NCBI GenBank assembly: GCA_045580145.1 | Contig: JAZNNI010000093.1 | Span: 1 to 64,000 of the forward strand | Direction of reading: 5' to 3' | Source: UBA1738 sp045580145 | Lineage (GTDB): Bacteria > Bacillota > Clostridia > UBA1381 | DNA length: 64,000 nt | Shown here: in pieces, positions 16,932 to 24,966 of the stretch | Position numbering within the stretch: the first letter of the stretch is position 1 | How the letters are laid out: the number at the start of each line of letters is the position of its first letter | Notes under the pieces: model-generated | What the model was told of the DNA's origin: nothing | The model's input: only the letters and a program-made list of their open reading frames with translations | Database searches by the model: none | Made by a program: the position numbers and the translations under genes

Positions 16932-17798
16932 ATGCACTATATATGTTTTGATAATAGCAAAAAAATTTCTTTTTTATCTGCAGGACGAAGTATCTCTCAA
17001 GGCGGAGACTTTCATCCAAAAAGGAATCTGGATAGTACAGTGCTTCTACTTGGATATAGCGGGGAGTGCCATATCACTCAAGAAAATCGTGAGTATATTT
17101 TAAAAAAAGGCTCATTCCAAATATTGTTCCCCAAAACATTGCATTACGGAACCAATCCGGTAAGTGAAAATCAATCTCATTTCTGGTGTCATTTCGAACT
17201 ACCGAATGATTTTTTCATCAAAGATGCATCTAATTTAACCGAATTTGATAAAAACAATTTATGCATACTCCCTGAGTATTCAGAAATTGAGAATTGTGAA
17301 AAGTTTTTTATTTTATTTTCACAATTGATTGATGCAGCAGAAAAAATGCACGAAAACAACAACCCCCATAGCATTATTTGTGACTCCTATGTTAAAATTC
17401 TTCTTCTATCACTATCCGAACAATGCATAGAACCTCATATCAAATCCAACGGAAAGCGTGCTGCTGTTTCAAAAGCAAAGGAGTGGATAAGGCTTCATGC
17501 TTGTGACGGAATAACTGCAAGCAAAGCAGCTGAGGCTTTGCACTATAACCCTGATTATCTCAATCAGCTCATAAAATCTGACACCGGCTTAACATTGAGC
17601 ACCTACATAAATAATATTCGATTAAACGAAGCAAAAAAGCTATTGATTAGCAGTAATAAAACGGTTTCTGAGATTGCCTACGAAACAGGATTCTCCGATG
17701 AAAAATATTTTATGAAACTTTTTAAAAAAATTGAAAACGTTACACCATCTCAATATCGAGATGCTCATTTTAGAATACACCTAAATAAGTTTCACTAA
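16932..17798 (+). CDS. AraC-family transcriptional regulator (GH127-linked)
   Basis: A regulator with an N-terminal cupin-like sugar-sensing half (about 1-150; ILKKGSFQILFPKTLHYG fits the ligand pocket strand pattern) and a C-terminal pair of helix-turn-helix motifs (about 185-282; SKAAEALHYNPDYLNQLIK and VSEIAYETGFSDEKYFMKLFKK). I choose the ATG at 16932, 11 bases after AAAGGTGG; a GTG at 16917 overlaps that ribosome site and is less likely. It diverges from the arabinofuranosidase gene and is the obvious candidate to activate it. Confidence 0.88.
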   Translation: MHYICFDNSKKISFLSAGRSISQGGDFHPKRNLDSTVLLLGYSGECHITQENREYILKKGSFQILFPKTLHYGTNPVSENQSHFWCHFELPNDFFIKDASNLTEFDKNNLCILPEYSEIENCEKFFILFSQLIDAAEKMHENNNPHSIICDSYVKILLLSLSEQCIEPHIKSNGKRAAVSKAKEWIRLHACDGITASKAAEALHYNPDYLNQLIKSDTGLTLSTYINNIRLNEAKKLLISSNKTVSEIAYETGFSDEKYFMKLFKKIENVTPSQYRDAHFRIHLNKFH

Positions 17799-17863
17799 AC
17801 ATCAATGCATATTTTACCTATTGCTATTTCTTTCTACATAAAATAGCAATGAGAAAAATAATT

Positions 17864-17894
17864 AAAATCCCTTGAATCAAATTCAAGGGATTTT
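17864..17894. terminator. Bidirectional terminator between araC-type gene and holin gene
   Basis: A 14-bp perfect stem AAAATCCCTTGAAT/ATTCAAGGGATTTT with a 3-base loop, with T-rich runs on both strands. A second, weaker hairpin with 10-bp arms lies just before it (17820-17829 and 17841-17850). Confidence 0.85.
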
Positions 17895-18148
17895 TATTCT
17901 TTTCCTATAAAGTTTTTAAACATTTCGTGCATTCCTGTTGATGCCAGACCACTCACAAGTCCGCCAAGCACTATCTGCGGCGAGCACGACATATTTATCC
18001 ATACATTTATCCCGACTCCTAAAATCCCCATTATAAGAGGAATAAATCTGTTGATACTGCTTGTAGGCAATACGTGCTTTATGATATATCCGACACACAG
18101 GCATATTCCCATTACAACAAGTATTAAATACTCATTTAAAAAATCCAT
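17894..18148 (-). CDS. Holin-like small membrane protein
   Basis: An 84-residue protein with two or three hydrophobic segments (about 8-25, 35-52, 58-72) and a charged end. The line up of ICLCVGYIIK, IPLIMGILGVGINVW and GGLVSGLASTGMHEMF strongly resembles phage holins of the Hol44 type (holin superfamily V), which open the membrane for endolysins. Ribosome site GGAGGTG. No endolysin or other phage gene is adjacent; the neighbours are metabolic. It may be a prophage remnant or a domesticated gene. Confidence 0.75.
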   Translation of the reverse strand: MDFLNEYLILVVMGICLCVGYIIKHVLPTSSINRFIPLIMGILGVGINVWINMSCSPQIVLGGLVSGLASTGMHEMFKNFIGKE

Positions 18149-18227
18149 ATCACACCTCCATACTATGTGTAATATATATGATTTTTAATTAGGATTATTC
18201 CTACTGCTTTGGTGACAACAAAATTCA

Positions 18228-18254
18228 AAGGCTTCCATTTCAAATGGAAGCCTT
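18228..18254 (-). terminator. Terminator after the M18 aminopeptidase
   Basis: A 13-bp perfect stem AAGGCTTCCATTT/AAATGGAAGCCTT with one loop base, followed by TTGAATTTTG on the minus strand. Confidence 0.75.
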
Positions 18255-18262
18255 AAAACACA

Positions 18263-19669
18263 TCATCTGTCCTTATAAAAAGCCTTGTATGCCTTATATG
18301 CCATATAAATATCGCCTTTAGCTGTCACCTCAAATGGTGAATGCATTGAAAGCACAGGCACGCCGCAGTCAATTACGTCCATATTGAGATTTGCAACATA
18401 CATTGCAATAGTTCCGCCGCCGCCTTGGTCGACCTTTCCAAGCTCGCAGGTCTGCCAGATAACTCCATTTTTATTCATAATCGAAATAATCTCATGCACA
18501 AATTCACTCGATGCATCTGACGCCCCCGACTTCCCTCTCGCGCCTGTATATTTCATAAGCGCCATACCATGTCCTGCATATGAAGAATTTTGCCTTTCAA
18601 ATGCACTTTCGTAGTTCGGGTCAACCGCTGCGCTCACGTCGCTTGACATACAAGCAGAGTTTCTAATGACTTTATTATATGTTACAATATCACACTTTCC
18701 TGTAAGTTTTTCTATAAGCTCAGCAAGCGCCATATCGAAAAATTTAGAAAGCATACCTGTATTTCCTGTTGAGCCGATTTCCTCTTTATCAACCAAAAGG
18801 CAAAGTGCAGTTTTACTTGGTGCATCCACTTCAAAAATACTCTTTAGTGCAGTAAATGCACACACTCTGTCATCCTGACCGTAGCCTCCAACAAAGCTTG
18901 AATCAACGCCAACATTCTTCGCTTTCTGGCTCGGTACAAGCTCAATTTCAGCTGACAAGAAGGATTCCTCGGTAATTCCATAGGTAAGATTTAAAATATT
19001 GAGCACGTTATACTTAACACTATCATCTATATCGGTGTCATTTACTCCCATTCCGCCGATTAAAATATTGAGTGCTTCCCCTTCAATCGCATCAGCGAGC
19101 TTTTTAGACATCTGGTCTTTAGCAAGATGCGGCAAAAGGTCTGTTATGCAAAATACAGGGTCATTTTCATTCTCACCGATGCATATTTCAACCTGCTCTC
19201 CGTCCTTTGTATATGCAACCCCGTGCATAGCAAGCGGAACTGCTGTCCATTGATATTTTTTTATTCCACCGTAGTAATGCGTTTTTAAAAGTGCCATTTC
19301 CTTGGACTGATACAAAGGATTTGGTTTTAAATCAAGCCTTGGTGAGTCGATATGCGCGCCAACTATATTTACTCCCTCAGTTATATCTGCGCTTCCGATA
19401 ACTGCAAGAAGGATATTTTTCTTCCTGTTTACAAAGTAAATTTTATCACCGGCTTTTAAGCTGTCAAGGCTCTTAAATGGCACAAAGCCGTTTTCTTCAG
19501 CCATCTTTATAGCTAAATTCACACATTCACGCTCTGTTTTTCCGCTATCCAAAAATCCCCTGTACTCGTCACACATATCCATCATTTCGCGTCTTTCCTC
19601 AGGAGTCATTTCCTTATAAACATTTTTGCTCTTATATGCAAGTTTTTTGTAAAACTCTTTTTCGTCCAT
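18263..19669 (-). CDS. M18 family aminopeptidase
   Basis: A cytosolic metallo-aminopeptidase that trims peptides from the N-terminus, normally as a dodecamer. Metal-site segments GAHIDSPRLDLKP and DKEEIGSTGNTGM and the C-terminal MHSPFEVTAKGD are intact. From the ATG at 19669 (ribosome site AAAGGAAATG) the protein has 468 residues, normal for M18; the longer frame runs into the promoter. It stands alone between a promoter at 19711-19738 and its own terminator. Confidence 0.93.
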   Translation of the reverse strand: MDEKEFYKKLAYKSKNVYKEMTPEERREMMDMCDEYRGFLDSGKTERECVNLAIKMAEENGFVPFKSLDSLKAGDKIYFVNRKKNILLAVIGSADITEGVNIVGAHIDSPRLDLKPNPLYQSKEMALLKTHYYGGIKKYQWTAVPLAMHGVAYTKDGEQVEICIGENENDPVFCITDLLPHLAKDQMSKKLADAIEGEALNILIGGMGVNDTDIDDSVKYNVLNILNLTYGITEESFLSAEIELVPSQKAKNVGVDSSFVGGYGQDDRVCAFTALKSIFEVDAPSKTALCLLVDKEEIGSTGNTGMLSKFFDMALAELIEKLTGKCDIVTYNKVIRNSACMSSDVSAAVDPNYESAFERQNSSYAGHGMALMKYTGARGKSGASDASSEFVHEIISIMNKNGVIWQTCELGKVDQGGGGTIAMYVANLNMDVIDCGVPVLSMHSPFEVTAKGDIYMAYKAYKAFYKDR

Positions 19670-19710
19670 AATTTCATTTCCTTTCCTTAAAATAACAATC
19701 TTCACATACA

Positions 19711-19738
19711 ATTATACCACAAAATGCTCTGTTGTCTA
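19711..19738 (-). promoter_or_regulatory. Promoter of the M18 aminopeptidase
   Basis: Minus-strand TAGACA (19738-19733), 16 bases, TATAAT (19716-19711) with an extended -10 (TGG directly before it). Confidence 0.6.
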
Positions 19739-19766
19739 TTATTTTATACAATTTTTTTGAAAATTA

Positions 19767-19795
19767 TTGATAATAATACAAAATTGTGATATACT
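19767..19795 (+). promoter_or_regulatory. Promoter of ogg, giving a nearly leaderless transcript
   Basis: TTGATA (19767-19772), 17 bases, TATACT (19790-19795). Transcription would start near 19802, three bases before the ogg ATG. Confidence 0.6.
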
Positions 19796-19804
19796 AATGT
19801 GGTT

Positions 19805-20674
19805 ATGAAAATATATGAAAAAGATGACAATTTGATAGTTGAAAATGCACCTGATTTTGACCTTGAACAAACCTTTGAATGCGGTCAATGCTTCAGGTGG
19901 AACGAATGTGATGGCGGGTATATCGGCGTTGCATTTGGAAAAGCCCTTAAAATCGTCGGGGACAAGGATAATTTTATTCTGTATGATACCTCTATGTCTG
20001 ACTGGGACAATATCTGGAGCCAGTACTTTGATTTTGGAAGAGATTATACAAAAATTAAGGAAGAATTGTCCTGTGATGATGTTATGAAGAAGGCGACAAA
20101 TTTTGGAAGCGGCATTAGAATCCTTAATCAAGACCCTTTTGAATGTCTTGTTTCCTTCATCATTTCAGCAAGCAACAATATCCCGAGGATAAAAAAGATT
20201 ATTGACTCATTATGTCGGGAGTTTGGCGAAAAAATTACTTATCTCGGAGAGAATTATTATACTTTTCCCACTGCCGAAAGGCTTGCAAAACTTGACCTTT
20301 CTGACCTATCTGTCATCAAGGCGGGATTTCGCGACAAATACATACTTTCTGCCGCAAAATGTGTCCAAAGCGGAATGATTGACCTTGCCTGTTTAAAAAA
20401 CGCATCCTTCGAATATGCTAAGAATGAGCTTTTAAAGCTTTCAGGCGTCGGAAACAAGGTCTGCGAGTGTGTGCTTTTGTTCAGTCTGGAAAAGTATTCA
20501 AGCTTTCCTGTTGATGTGTGGATAAAACGCATTATGGAATACTGCTTCTTTGAAAAAGAAGAACAGACAAAAGATACCATATCCGAATTTGCAAAAAATA
20601 AATTCGGTGAGCTTGGTGGCTTTGCACAGCAATATCTTTTCTATTGGGCACGAGAAAATAAGATTGGAATTTAG
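19805..20674 (+). CDS. ogg: 8-oxoguanine DNA glycosylase (OGG1 type)
   Basis: This base-excision repair enzyme removes 8-oxoguanine and nicks the strand. The N-terminal domain begins with the OGG1-like DLEQTFECGQCFRW. The helix-hairpin-helix LLKLSGVGNKVCECV holds the Schiff-base lysine (K218 from the ATG at 19805), and the catalytic aspartate is D237 in FPVDVWIKR. Length 290 fits. A GTG six bases upstream would lie before the predicted transcription start, so I use the ATG. There is no clear ribosome site, consistent with a leaderless message. The zinc-ribbon gene follows after 3 bases. Confidence 0.9.
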   Translation: MKIYEKDDNLIVENAPDFDLEQTFECGQCFRWNECDGGYIGVAFGKALKIVGDKDNFILYDTSMSDWDNIWSQYFDFGRDYTKIKEELSCDDVMKKATNFGSGIRILNQDPFECLVSFIISASNNIPRIKKIIDSLCREFGEKITYLGENYYTFPTAERLAKLDLSDLSVIKAGFRDKYILSAAKCVQSGMIDLACLKNASFEYAKNELLKLSGVGNKVCECVLLFSLEKYSSFPVDVWIKRIMEYCFFEKEEQTKDTISEFAKNKFGELGGFAQQYLFYWARENKIGI

Positions 20675-20677
20675 AAT

Positions 20678-21274
20678 ATGATTAAAGAATTTAAGAAATC
20701 AATAGCATATATCTGTCCCTATTGCTCATCAATTTCAATAAGGGATATAAATCTTTTTGATTTTTCCGGTAGTGATACTACACCCTTTTCCTGTGCTAAG
20801 AATTGTGACGAGGATTGTATAACCATTACACCAAAAAAGGACAAGTATACAATCTCAATAAACTGTCCTATGTGTGACGACCCACACGTTTTTAACATTA
20901 AGAAAATAACCTTCTGGAAAAATAACTTCTTTGTTCTTACCTGTCCCGATACAGGAATCGGAATTCTATTCATCGGCGAATATGCTAAAGTTAAGGCAGA
21001 AATAGAGCGACAGGAAGAAATGTTTGTGAAAATGAATGAGGAATTTTCTATAAGCGAAGAGTTAAATGTGATTTTCAACGCAGTAGAGCGCATTAATGAC
21101 CTCGCAAAAAAGGGTGATATTTCTTGTTCCTGCGGAAAAAGTGAAATTTCTATTGAGATAGATAACGAAAACATTACCCTATGTTGTCGCAACTGTGGAA
21201 AATCCAAGGATTTTCCATCAAATGAAGATACACTGGATATGTTATTAAATACAAGTGCCATTGTACTTGATTAA
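20678..21274 (+). CDS. Zinc-ribbon protein of unknown function
   Basis: A 198-residue protein I cannot assign. It has several paired cysteines that look like metal knuckles: CPYC (13-16), a CAKNCDEDC cluster near residue 40, CPMC near 64, CSCG near 150 and CCRNC near 170. A helical charged stretch lies between (about 100-145). It has no membrane segment. It sits 3 bases after ogg and 29 bases before fba, so it is co-transcribed with a DNA repair gene. A nucleic-acid or protein-binding role is only a guess. Confidence 0.7.
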   Translation: MIKEFKKSIAYICPYCSSISIRDINLFDFSGSDTTPFSCAKNCDEDCITITPKKDKYTISINCPMCDDPHVFNIKKITFWKNNFFVLTCPDTGIGILFIGEYAKVKAEIERQEEMFVKMNEEFSISEELNVIFNAVERINDLAKKGDISCSCGKSEISIEIDNENITLCCRNCGKSKDFPSNEDTLDMLLNTSAIVLD

Positions 21275-21303
21275 ATAAAATTTATATAAGGAGGAAACTC
21301 ATA

Positions 21304-22167
21304 ATGTTAGTTTCAGCAACAGAAATGTTAAATAAGGCTGTAAGCGGCAAGTACGCAGTTGGTCAGTTTAACATAAACAACCTCGAATGGACAAAAGCCA
21401 TTCTACAAACTGCCCAGGAAAATAATTCACCTGTTATTTTAGGTGTTTCCGAAGGTGCAGGAAAATATATGACAGGCTTCAAAACCGTTTCTGCTATGGT
21501 AAGTGCAATGATTGAAGAAATGGGAATTACAGTTCCTGTAGCCCTTCACTTAGACCACGGTTCATACGACGGTGCTATGAAATGTATCGAAGCAGGATTT
21601 TCTTCAATTATGTTTGATGGTTCTCACTATCCTATCGAAGAAAACATTGCAAAAACAAAGGAATTAGTTGAAATATGCCACTCAAAGGGTATCTCACTCG
21701 AAGCTGAAGTTGGTTCAATCGGTGGTGAGGAAGACGGCGTTGTTGGTGCAGGTGAAGTTGCAGACCCTAACGAATGCAAGATGATTGCAGACCTCGGTAT
21801 TGACTTTTTGGCTGCAGGCATTGGCAACATCCACGGAAAATATCCTGAAAACTGGAAAGGTCTTGACTTTGATGCATTAGCTGCTACAAAGGAAAAAATC
21901 GGCGACCTTCCTTTAGTTCTCCATGGCGGTACAGGTATACCTGCTGAAATGATTAAAAAGGCAATTTCTTTAGGTGTTGCAAAAATCAATGTAAATACTG
22001 AATGTCAGCTTTACTTCCAGGAAGCTACAAGAAAATATATCGAAGATGGAAAGGATCTTGTAGGCAAGGGATTTGACCCAAGAAAGCTTCTTGCTCCAGG
22101 TTGTGAGGCAATCAAGACAATAGTTAAAGAAAAGATGGAACTTTTCGGTTCAATCGACAAGGCATAA
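21304..22167 (+). CDS. fba: Fructose-bisphosphate aldolase, class II
   Basis: The glycolytic/gluconeogenic aldolase that interconverts fructose 1,6-bisphosphate with DHAP and glyceraldehyde 3-phosphate. The zinc and catalytic residues are in HLDHGS, EAEVGSIGG, GIGNIHGKY and LHGGTGIP; VAKINVNTEC is the phosphate-binding end. Length 287 is normal. The ribosome site AAGGAGGAAA is very strong, as expected for an abundant enzyme. It probably has its own expression in addition to read-through from ogg, but I see no clear promoter in the 29-base gap. Closed by the terminator at 22180-22213. Confidence 0.93.
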   Translation: MLVSATEMLNKAVSGKYAVGQFNINNLEWTKAILQTAQENNSPVILGVSEGAGKYMTGFKTVSAMVSAMIEEMGITVPVALHLDHGSYDGAMKCIEAGFSSIMFDGSHYPIEENIAKTKELVEICHSKGISLEAEVGSIGGEEDGVVGAGEVADPNECKMIADLGIDFLAAGIGNIHGKYPENWKGLDFDALAATKEKIGDLPLVLHGGTGIPAEMIKKAISLGVAKINVNTECQLYFQEATRKYIEDGKDLVGKGFDPRKLLAPGCEAIKTIVKEKMELFGSIDKA

Positions 22168-22179
22168 TTTTAATTATTA

Positions 22180-22213
22180 GGACTATTTCCACTTATTGGA
22201 ATAGTCCTTTTTT
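22180..22213 (+). terminator. Terminator after fba
   Basis: Stem GGACTATTTCC/GGAATAGTCC (one bulged T), 7-base loop, followed by seven T. Confidence 0.88.
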
Positions 22214-22247
22214 ATATAATAGGAAATTGTGTATTTCCTATTATATA
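22213..22247. repeat. Long AT-rich palindrome next to the fba terminator
   Basis: A perfect 15-bp inverted repeat TATATAATAGGAAAT/ATTTCCTATTATATA around the loop TGTGT, extendable by three T/A pairs outward into the terminator T-run. It is much longer than needed for a terminator; function unknown. Confidence 0.7.
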
Positions 22248-22271
22248 AAAATACAATTTTACACATAAGCA

Positions 22272-22327
22272 AACAAAGCGTTATTGCTCAGGTCGTCACT
22301 TGCGGCAAACGGCATAGCCGCTTTGTT
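22272..22327 (+). other. Folded intergenic element before the polysaccharide deacetylase
   Basis: AACAAAGCG (22272-22280) pairs with CGCTTTGTT (22319-22327), and within it GCGGC pairs with GCCGC around the loop AAACGGCATA. A T-rich tail (CTTTTC) follows. It looks like a small structured RNA or an attenuator of the downstream gene; I do not recognise a known family. Confidence 0.4.
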
Positions 22328-22359
22328 CTTTTCATAATATAATAACAGGTGATTATATT

Positions 22360-23205
22360 ATGCTAAAAAAAATCTCACTGTGTGTTTTTGTTTTTATATT
22401 ACTGATATTATTTTCAGGAAAAAACAATAAATTTCTTCCTGTTTTTGATGAAGAAAATGATATACACCTTCCTGTAATTATGTATCACGGCGTACTTAAG
22501 GACAAAAATCGAACGGGGAAATATGTCATAACCCCTCAAAAATTTGAAGAAGATATTATATATCTAAAAGAAAGAGGTTATGAAACTATTTCTGCAAATC
22601 AGCTTATCAAATATGTATATTCAGACGGAGAACTGCCCGAAAATCCTGTACTCATCACCTTTGACGACGGAATGTATAACAACTACGAATACATTTTACC
22701 TATTTTAAAAAAGCACAATTCCTCTGCTGTTTTTTCAGTAGTTGGAAGCTATACTGAGGAATACACCAAAAGTAATGTTGCAAATAGTGCATACGGCTAT
22801 ATGCGTTGGTGCGATATAAAAGAGCTTGCCACTTCAGGCTATGCAGAATTTGGAAATCACTCATATGATTTTCACAGTACATCTTCGGGCAGGTATGGTA
22901 CTGAGAAAAGGAAAAGCGAAAGCACTCTTGATTACATAAACGCATTCTATCAGGATACACAAAAAATGCAGTCAGAGTTTTTCTCTAACTGCGGTTTTCG
23001 CCCTGTTATTTATACATATCCTTTTGGTAGCTATAGTAAGGAGAGCTCAAGAGTACTCAAAAAAATGGGTTTTTTAATCACACTTTCCTGCACCGAAGGA
23101 ATAAACAAAATCAGAAAAGGAGAAGACTGTCTATACCTTTTAAAAAGATATAATCGTGATGGCAGACTTTCTTCCAAGGATTTTTTTTCAAAGCTAAAGC
23201 TTTAA
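22360..23205 (+). CDS. Membrane-anchored polysaccharide deacetylase (CE4)
   Basis: A 281-residue carbohydrate esterase family 4 protein with an N-terminal hydrophobic anchor or signal (residues 5-20), facing outwards. The NodB-fold motifs are seen: VIMYHGV, TFDDGMYNNY with the catalytic/metal aspartates, the metal histidines in GNHSYDFHS, and YPFGSYS. Such enzymes remove acetyl groups from peptidoglycan or other cell-surface sugars; some act in sporulation. It is expressed alone after the intergenic element. A -10-like TATAAT (22338-22343) has no -35. Its stop overlaps that of the convergent fumarase gene by 4 bases. Confidence 0.85.
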   Translation: MLKKISLCVFVFILLILFSGKNNKFLPVFDEENDIHLPVIMYHGVLKDKNRTGKYVITPQKFEEDIIYLKERGYETISANQLIKYVYSDGELPENPVLITFDDGMYNNYEYILPILKKHNSSAVFSVVGSYTEEYTKSNVANSAYGYMRWCDIKELATSGYAEFGNHSYDFHSTSSGRYGTEKRKSESTLDYINAFYQDTQKMQSEFFSNCGFRPVIYTYPFGSYSKESSRVLKKMGFLITLSCTEGINKIRKGEDCLYLLKRYNRDGRLSSKDFFSKLKL

Positions 23206-23759
23206 ATTTTTCGATATTTTGCCTGTCCGAGCTTATATATGTCATTACCCTTACAATCAACTAAAACTGTGCACGGAAAATCCTCCACGCGAAGCTTTCT
23301 AATTGCCTCTGTGCCGAGGTCATCATAAGCCACAACTTCTGCTTCCTTTATGGAATCGGCAATTAATGCTCCCGCACCGCCGATTGCACCTAAATATATG
23401 CAGGTGTTTCTGCAAATCGCATCCACAACCTCCTTACTTCTTGCACCCTTTCCTATCATAACCTTAAGACCGTTATCAAGTAGGAGAGGAGTATATGCAT
23501 CCATTCGACCTGCCGTGGTAGGTCCACAAGAGCCTATGACTTCACCCGGTTTTGCAGGGCAAGGTCCTGCATAATATATCGCTTGTCCCTTTATATCAAT
23601 CGGGAATCCAATTCCATTTTCATAGTTTCTTACCATTCTCTCGTGCGCTGCATCACGGGCCGTATATATAATACCTGAAAGCAGGAGAGAATCTCCTGCC
23701 TCAAGTAGCTTTATTTTTTTATCGTCAAGTTCTGATAGATTTATTTTCAAAGCTTCCAT
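23202..23759 (-). CDS. Fumarate/tartrate dehydratase beta subunit (Fe-S hydro-lyase), orphan
   Basis: A 185-residue protein matching the C-terminal (beta) subunit of class I fumarase and L-tartrate dehydratase. The family blocks GPTTAGRMDAYTPLLLDNGLKVMIGKGARS and AIGGAGALIADSIKEAEVVAYDDLGTEAIRKL are clear. In two-subunit forms the [4Fe-4S] cluster is held by the alpha subunit, normally encoded next door; here no alpha gene is adjacent. The ATG at 23759 overlaps the dnaJ stop (TGATG), so it is translationally coupled to dnaJ and probably induced with the heat-shock operon. A GTG one codon upstream is an alternative start. Confidence 0.85.
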   Translation of the reverse strand: MEALKINLSELDDKKIKLLEAGDSLLLSGIIYTARDAAHERMVRNYENGIGFPIDIKGQAIYYAGPCPAKPGEVIGSCGPTTAGRMDAYTPLLLDNGLKVMIGKGARSKEVVDAICRNTCIYLGAIGGAGALIADSIKEAEVVAYDDLGTEAIRKLRVEDFPCTVLVDCKGNDIYKLGQAKYRKI

Positions 23760-24898
23760 CACTTAAATATTTCCTTCATTGTATCAAAAAAGCCTTTGCT
23801 TTTCTTATAGTTTTTCTCCTCAATAGTACCATCAAACTCACGAAGTAAGTCTTTCTGCTTTTGTGTAAGGTTCTTCGGGGTTTCAATTTCAACAGTCACA
23901 TACTGGTCGCCCCTACCCTTACTTCGTATAAACGGAATACCCTTTCCTCTGAGTCTAAATACGCTTCCCGTCTGAGTTTCTGCCGGAATATCATATTCAA
24001 CAACGCCACTTATTGTCGGCACCTTTATAGTTGCGCCAAGAGCTGCCTGAGCAAAGGTTATAGGAATTGTGATATAAACATCAAACTCATCACGTGTGAA
24101 GATATTGTGTTTTTTGATACGGATTGTAATAAGCAAATCTCCTGCCGGACCGCCTCTTTCACCAGGTTCACCGCTGCCGGAAATCTGCATTGTCTGTCCA
24201 TCATTAATACCCTGTGGAATATCAATCTCAATAGTCTTCTGCCGTCTTACCTTTCCGCTTCCGCGACAATCTGTGCAAGGATCTTTGATAATCTTACCTT
24301 CTCCGCGACATTCCGGACAGGTACTTACATTTCGCATATAACCAAGCGGTGTTCTTGTCTGGGTTGTGACCTGTCCTGTTCCACCACATCTACTACACGT
24401 TTGTGCGCTTGTTCCCGGCTTTGCACCGCTGCCGTGACAGGTAGCACATTCCTCCATTTTATCAAGAGTTATTTTTTTCTTACAACCAAATGCTGCTTCC
24501 TCAAAGGTAAGCTCGACTACTTTTCGTATATCGCTTCCACGTCTCGGACCATTTCGTCTGTTTCCGCCACCAAAGCCAAAGCCGCCACCAAAGATATTTT
24601 CAAAAATATCACCAAAGTCACCAAAGCCGCCGCCATAAGCGCCGCCTCCGCCGCCTGCACCAAAGTTCGGGTCAACTCCTGCGTGTCCGAACTGGTCATA
24701 GCGTGACTTTTTACCCTCGTCTGAAAGAACCTCGTAAGCTTCATTTACTTCTTTAAATTTAGCTTCGCACACCTTATCCCCGGGATGAAGGTCAGGATGG
24801 TACTTTTTTGCCTCTTTTCGATAGGCTTTTTTTATTTCATCAGCAGATGCACCTCTTTGTACACCTAACACCTCATAGTAATCTCTTTTATCAGCCAC
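23759..24898 (-). CDS. dnaJ: Chaperone DnaJ (Hsp40)
   Basis: DnaJ delivers unfolded proteins to DnaK and stimulates its ATPase. It has a J domain (about 1-70) with HPD in KKYHPDLHPGD, a Gly/Phe-rich linker, and four zinc-binding repeats CATCHGSG, CSRCGGTG, CPECRGEG and CTDCRGSG (about 140-210), so it is a full type I DnaJ. I take the GTG at 24898, which gives the usual VADKRDYYEVLG opening and stands six bases from GAGGTG; a second GTG three codons upstream overlaps that site. Confidence 0.96.
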   Translation of the reverse strand: MADKRDYYEVLGVQRGASADEIKKAYRKEAKKYHPDLHPGDKVCEAKFKEVNEAYEVLSDEGKKSRYDQFGHAGVDPNFGAGGGGGAYGGGFGDFGDIFENIFGGGFGFGGGNRRNGPRRGSDIRKVVELTFEEAAFGCKKKITLDKMEECATCHGSGAKPGTSAQTCSRCGGTGQVTTQTRTPLGYMRNVSTCPECRGEGKIIKDPCTDCRGSGKVRRQKTIEIDIPQGINDGQTMQISGSGEPGERGGPAGDLLITIRIKKHNIFTRDEFDVYITIPITFAQAALGATIKVPTISGVVEYDIPAETQTGSVFRLRGKGIPFIRSKGRGDQYVTVEIETPKNLTQKQKDLLREFDGTIEEKNYKKSKGFFDTMKEIFK

Positions 24899-24966
24899 AA
24901 AATTCACCTCATAAATTTACCTTGCAAAAGGGCGAACGTTTCCGCCGCCCTGATGCAATATGAAAA

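Noticed and set aside
20719..21261. A 180-codon minus-strand frame opposite the zinc-ribbon gene
   Set aside because: The plus-strand frame has organised cysteine knuckles and operon spacing; the opposite frame has no ribosome site or recognisable features.
21304..22167. Second class II aldolase considered part of the sugar pathway
   Set aside because: It has its own strong ribosome site, terminator and ogg-linked context; it fits the glycolytic enzyme.
22309..22343. A sporulation sigma-factor promoter before the deacetylase
   Set aside because: CATAATA and GCATA-like boxes occur, but spacing does not match a sigma-E, G or K consensus well enough.
23861..24706. A 281-codon plus-strand open frame opposite dnaJ
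   Set aside because: It is the mirror of the glycine/cysteine-rich dnaJ code; its cysteine-rich composition has no domain, and dnaJ on the other strand is certain.
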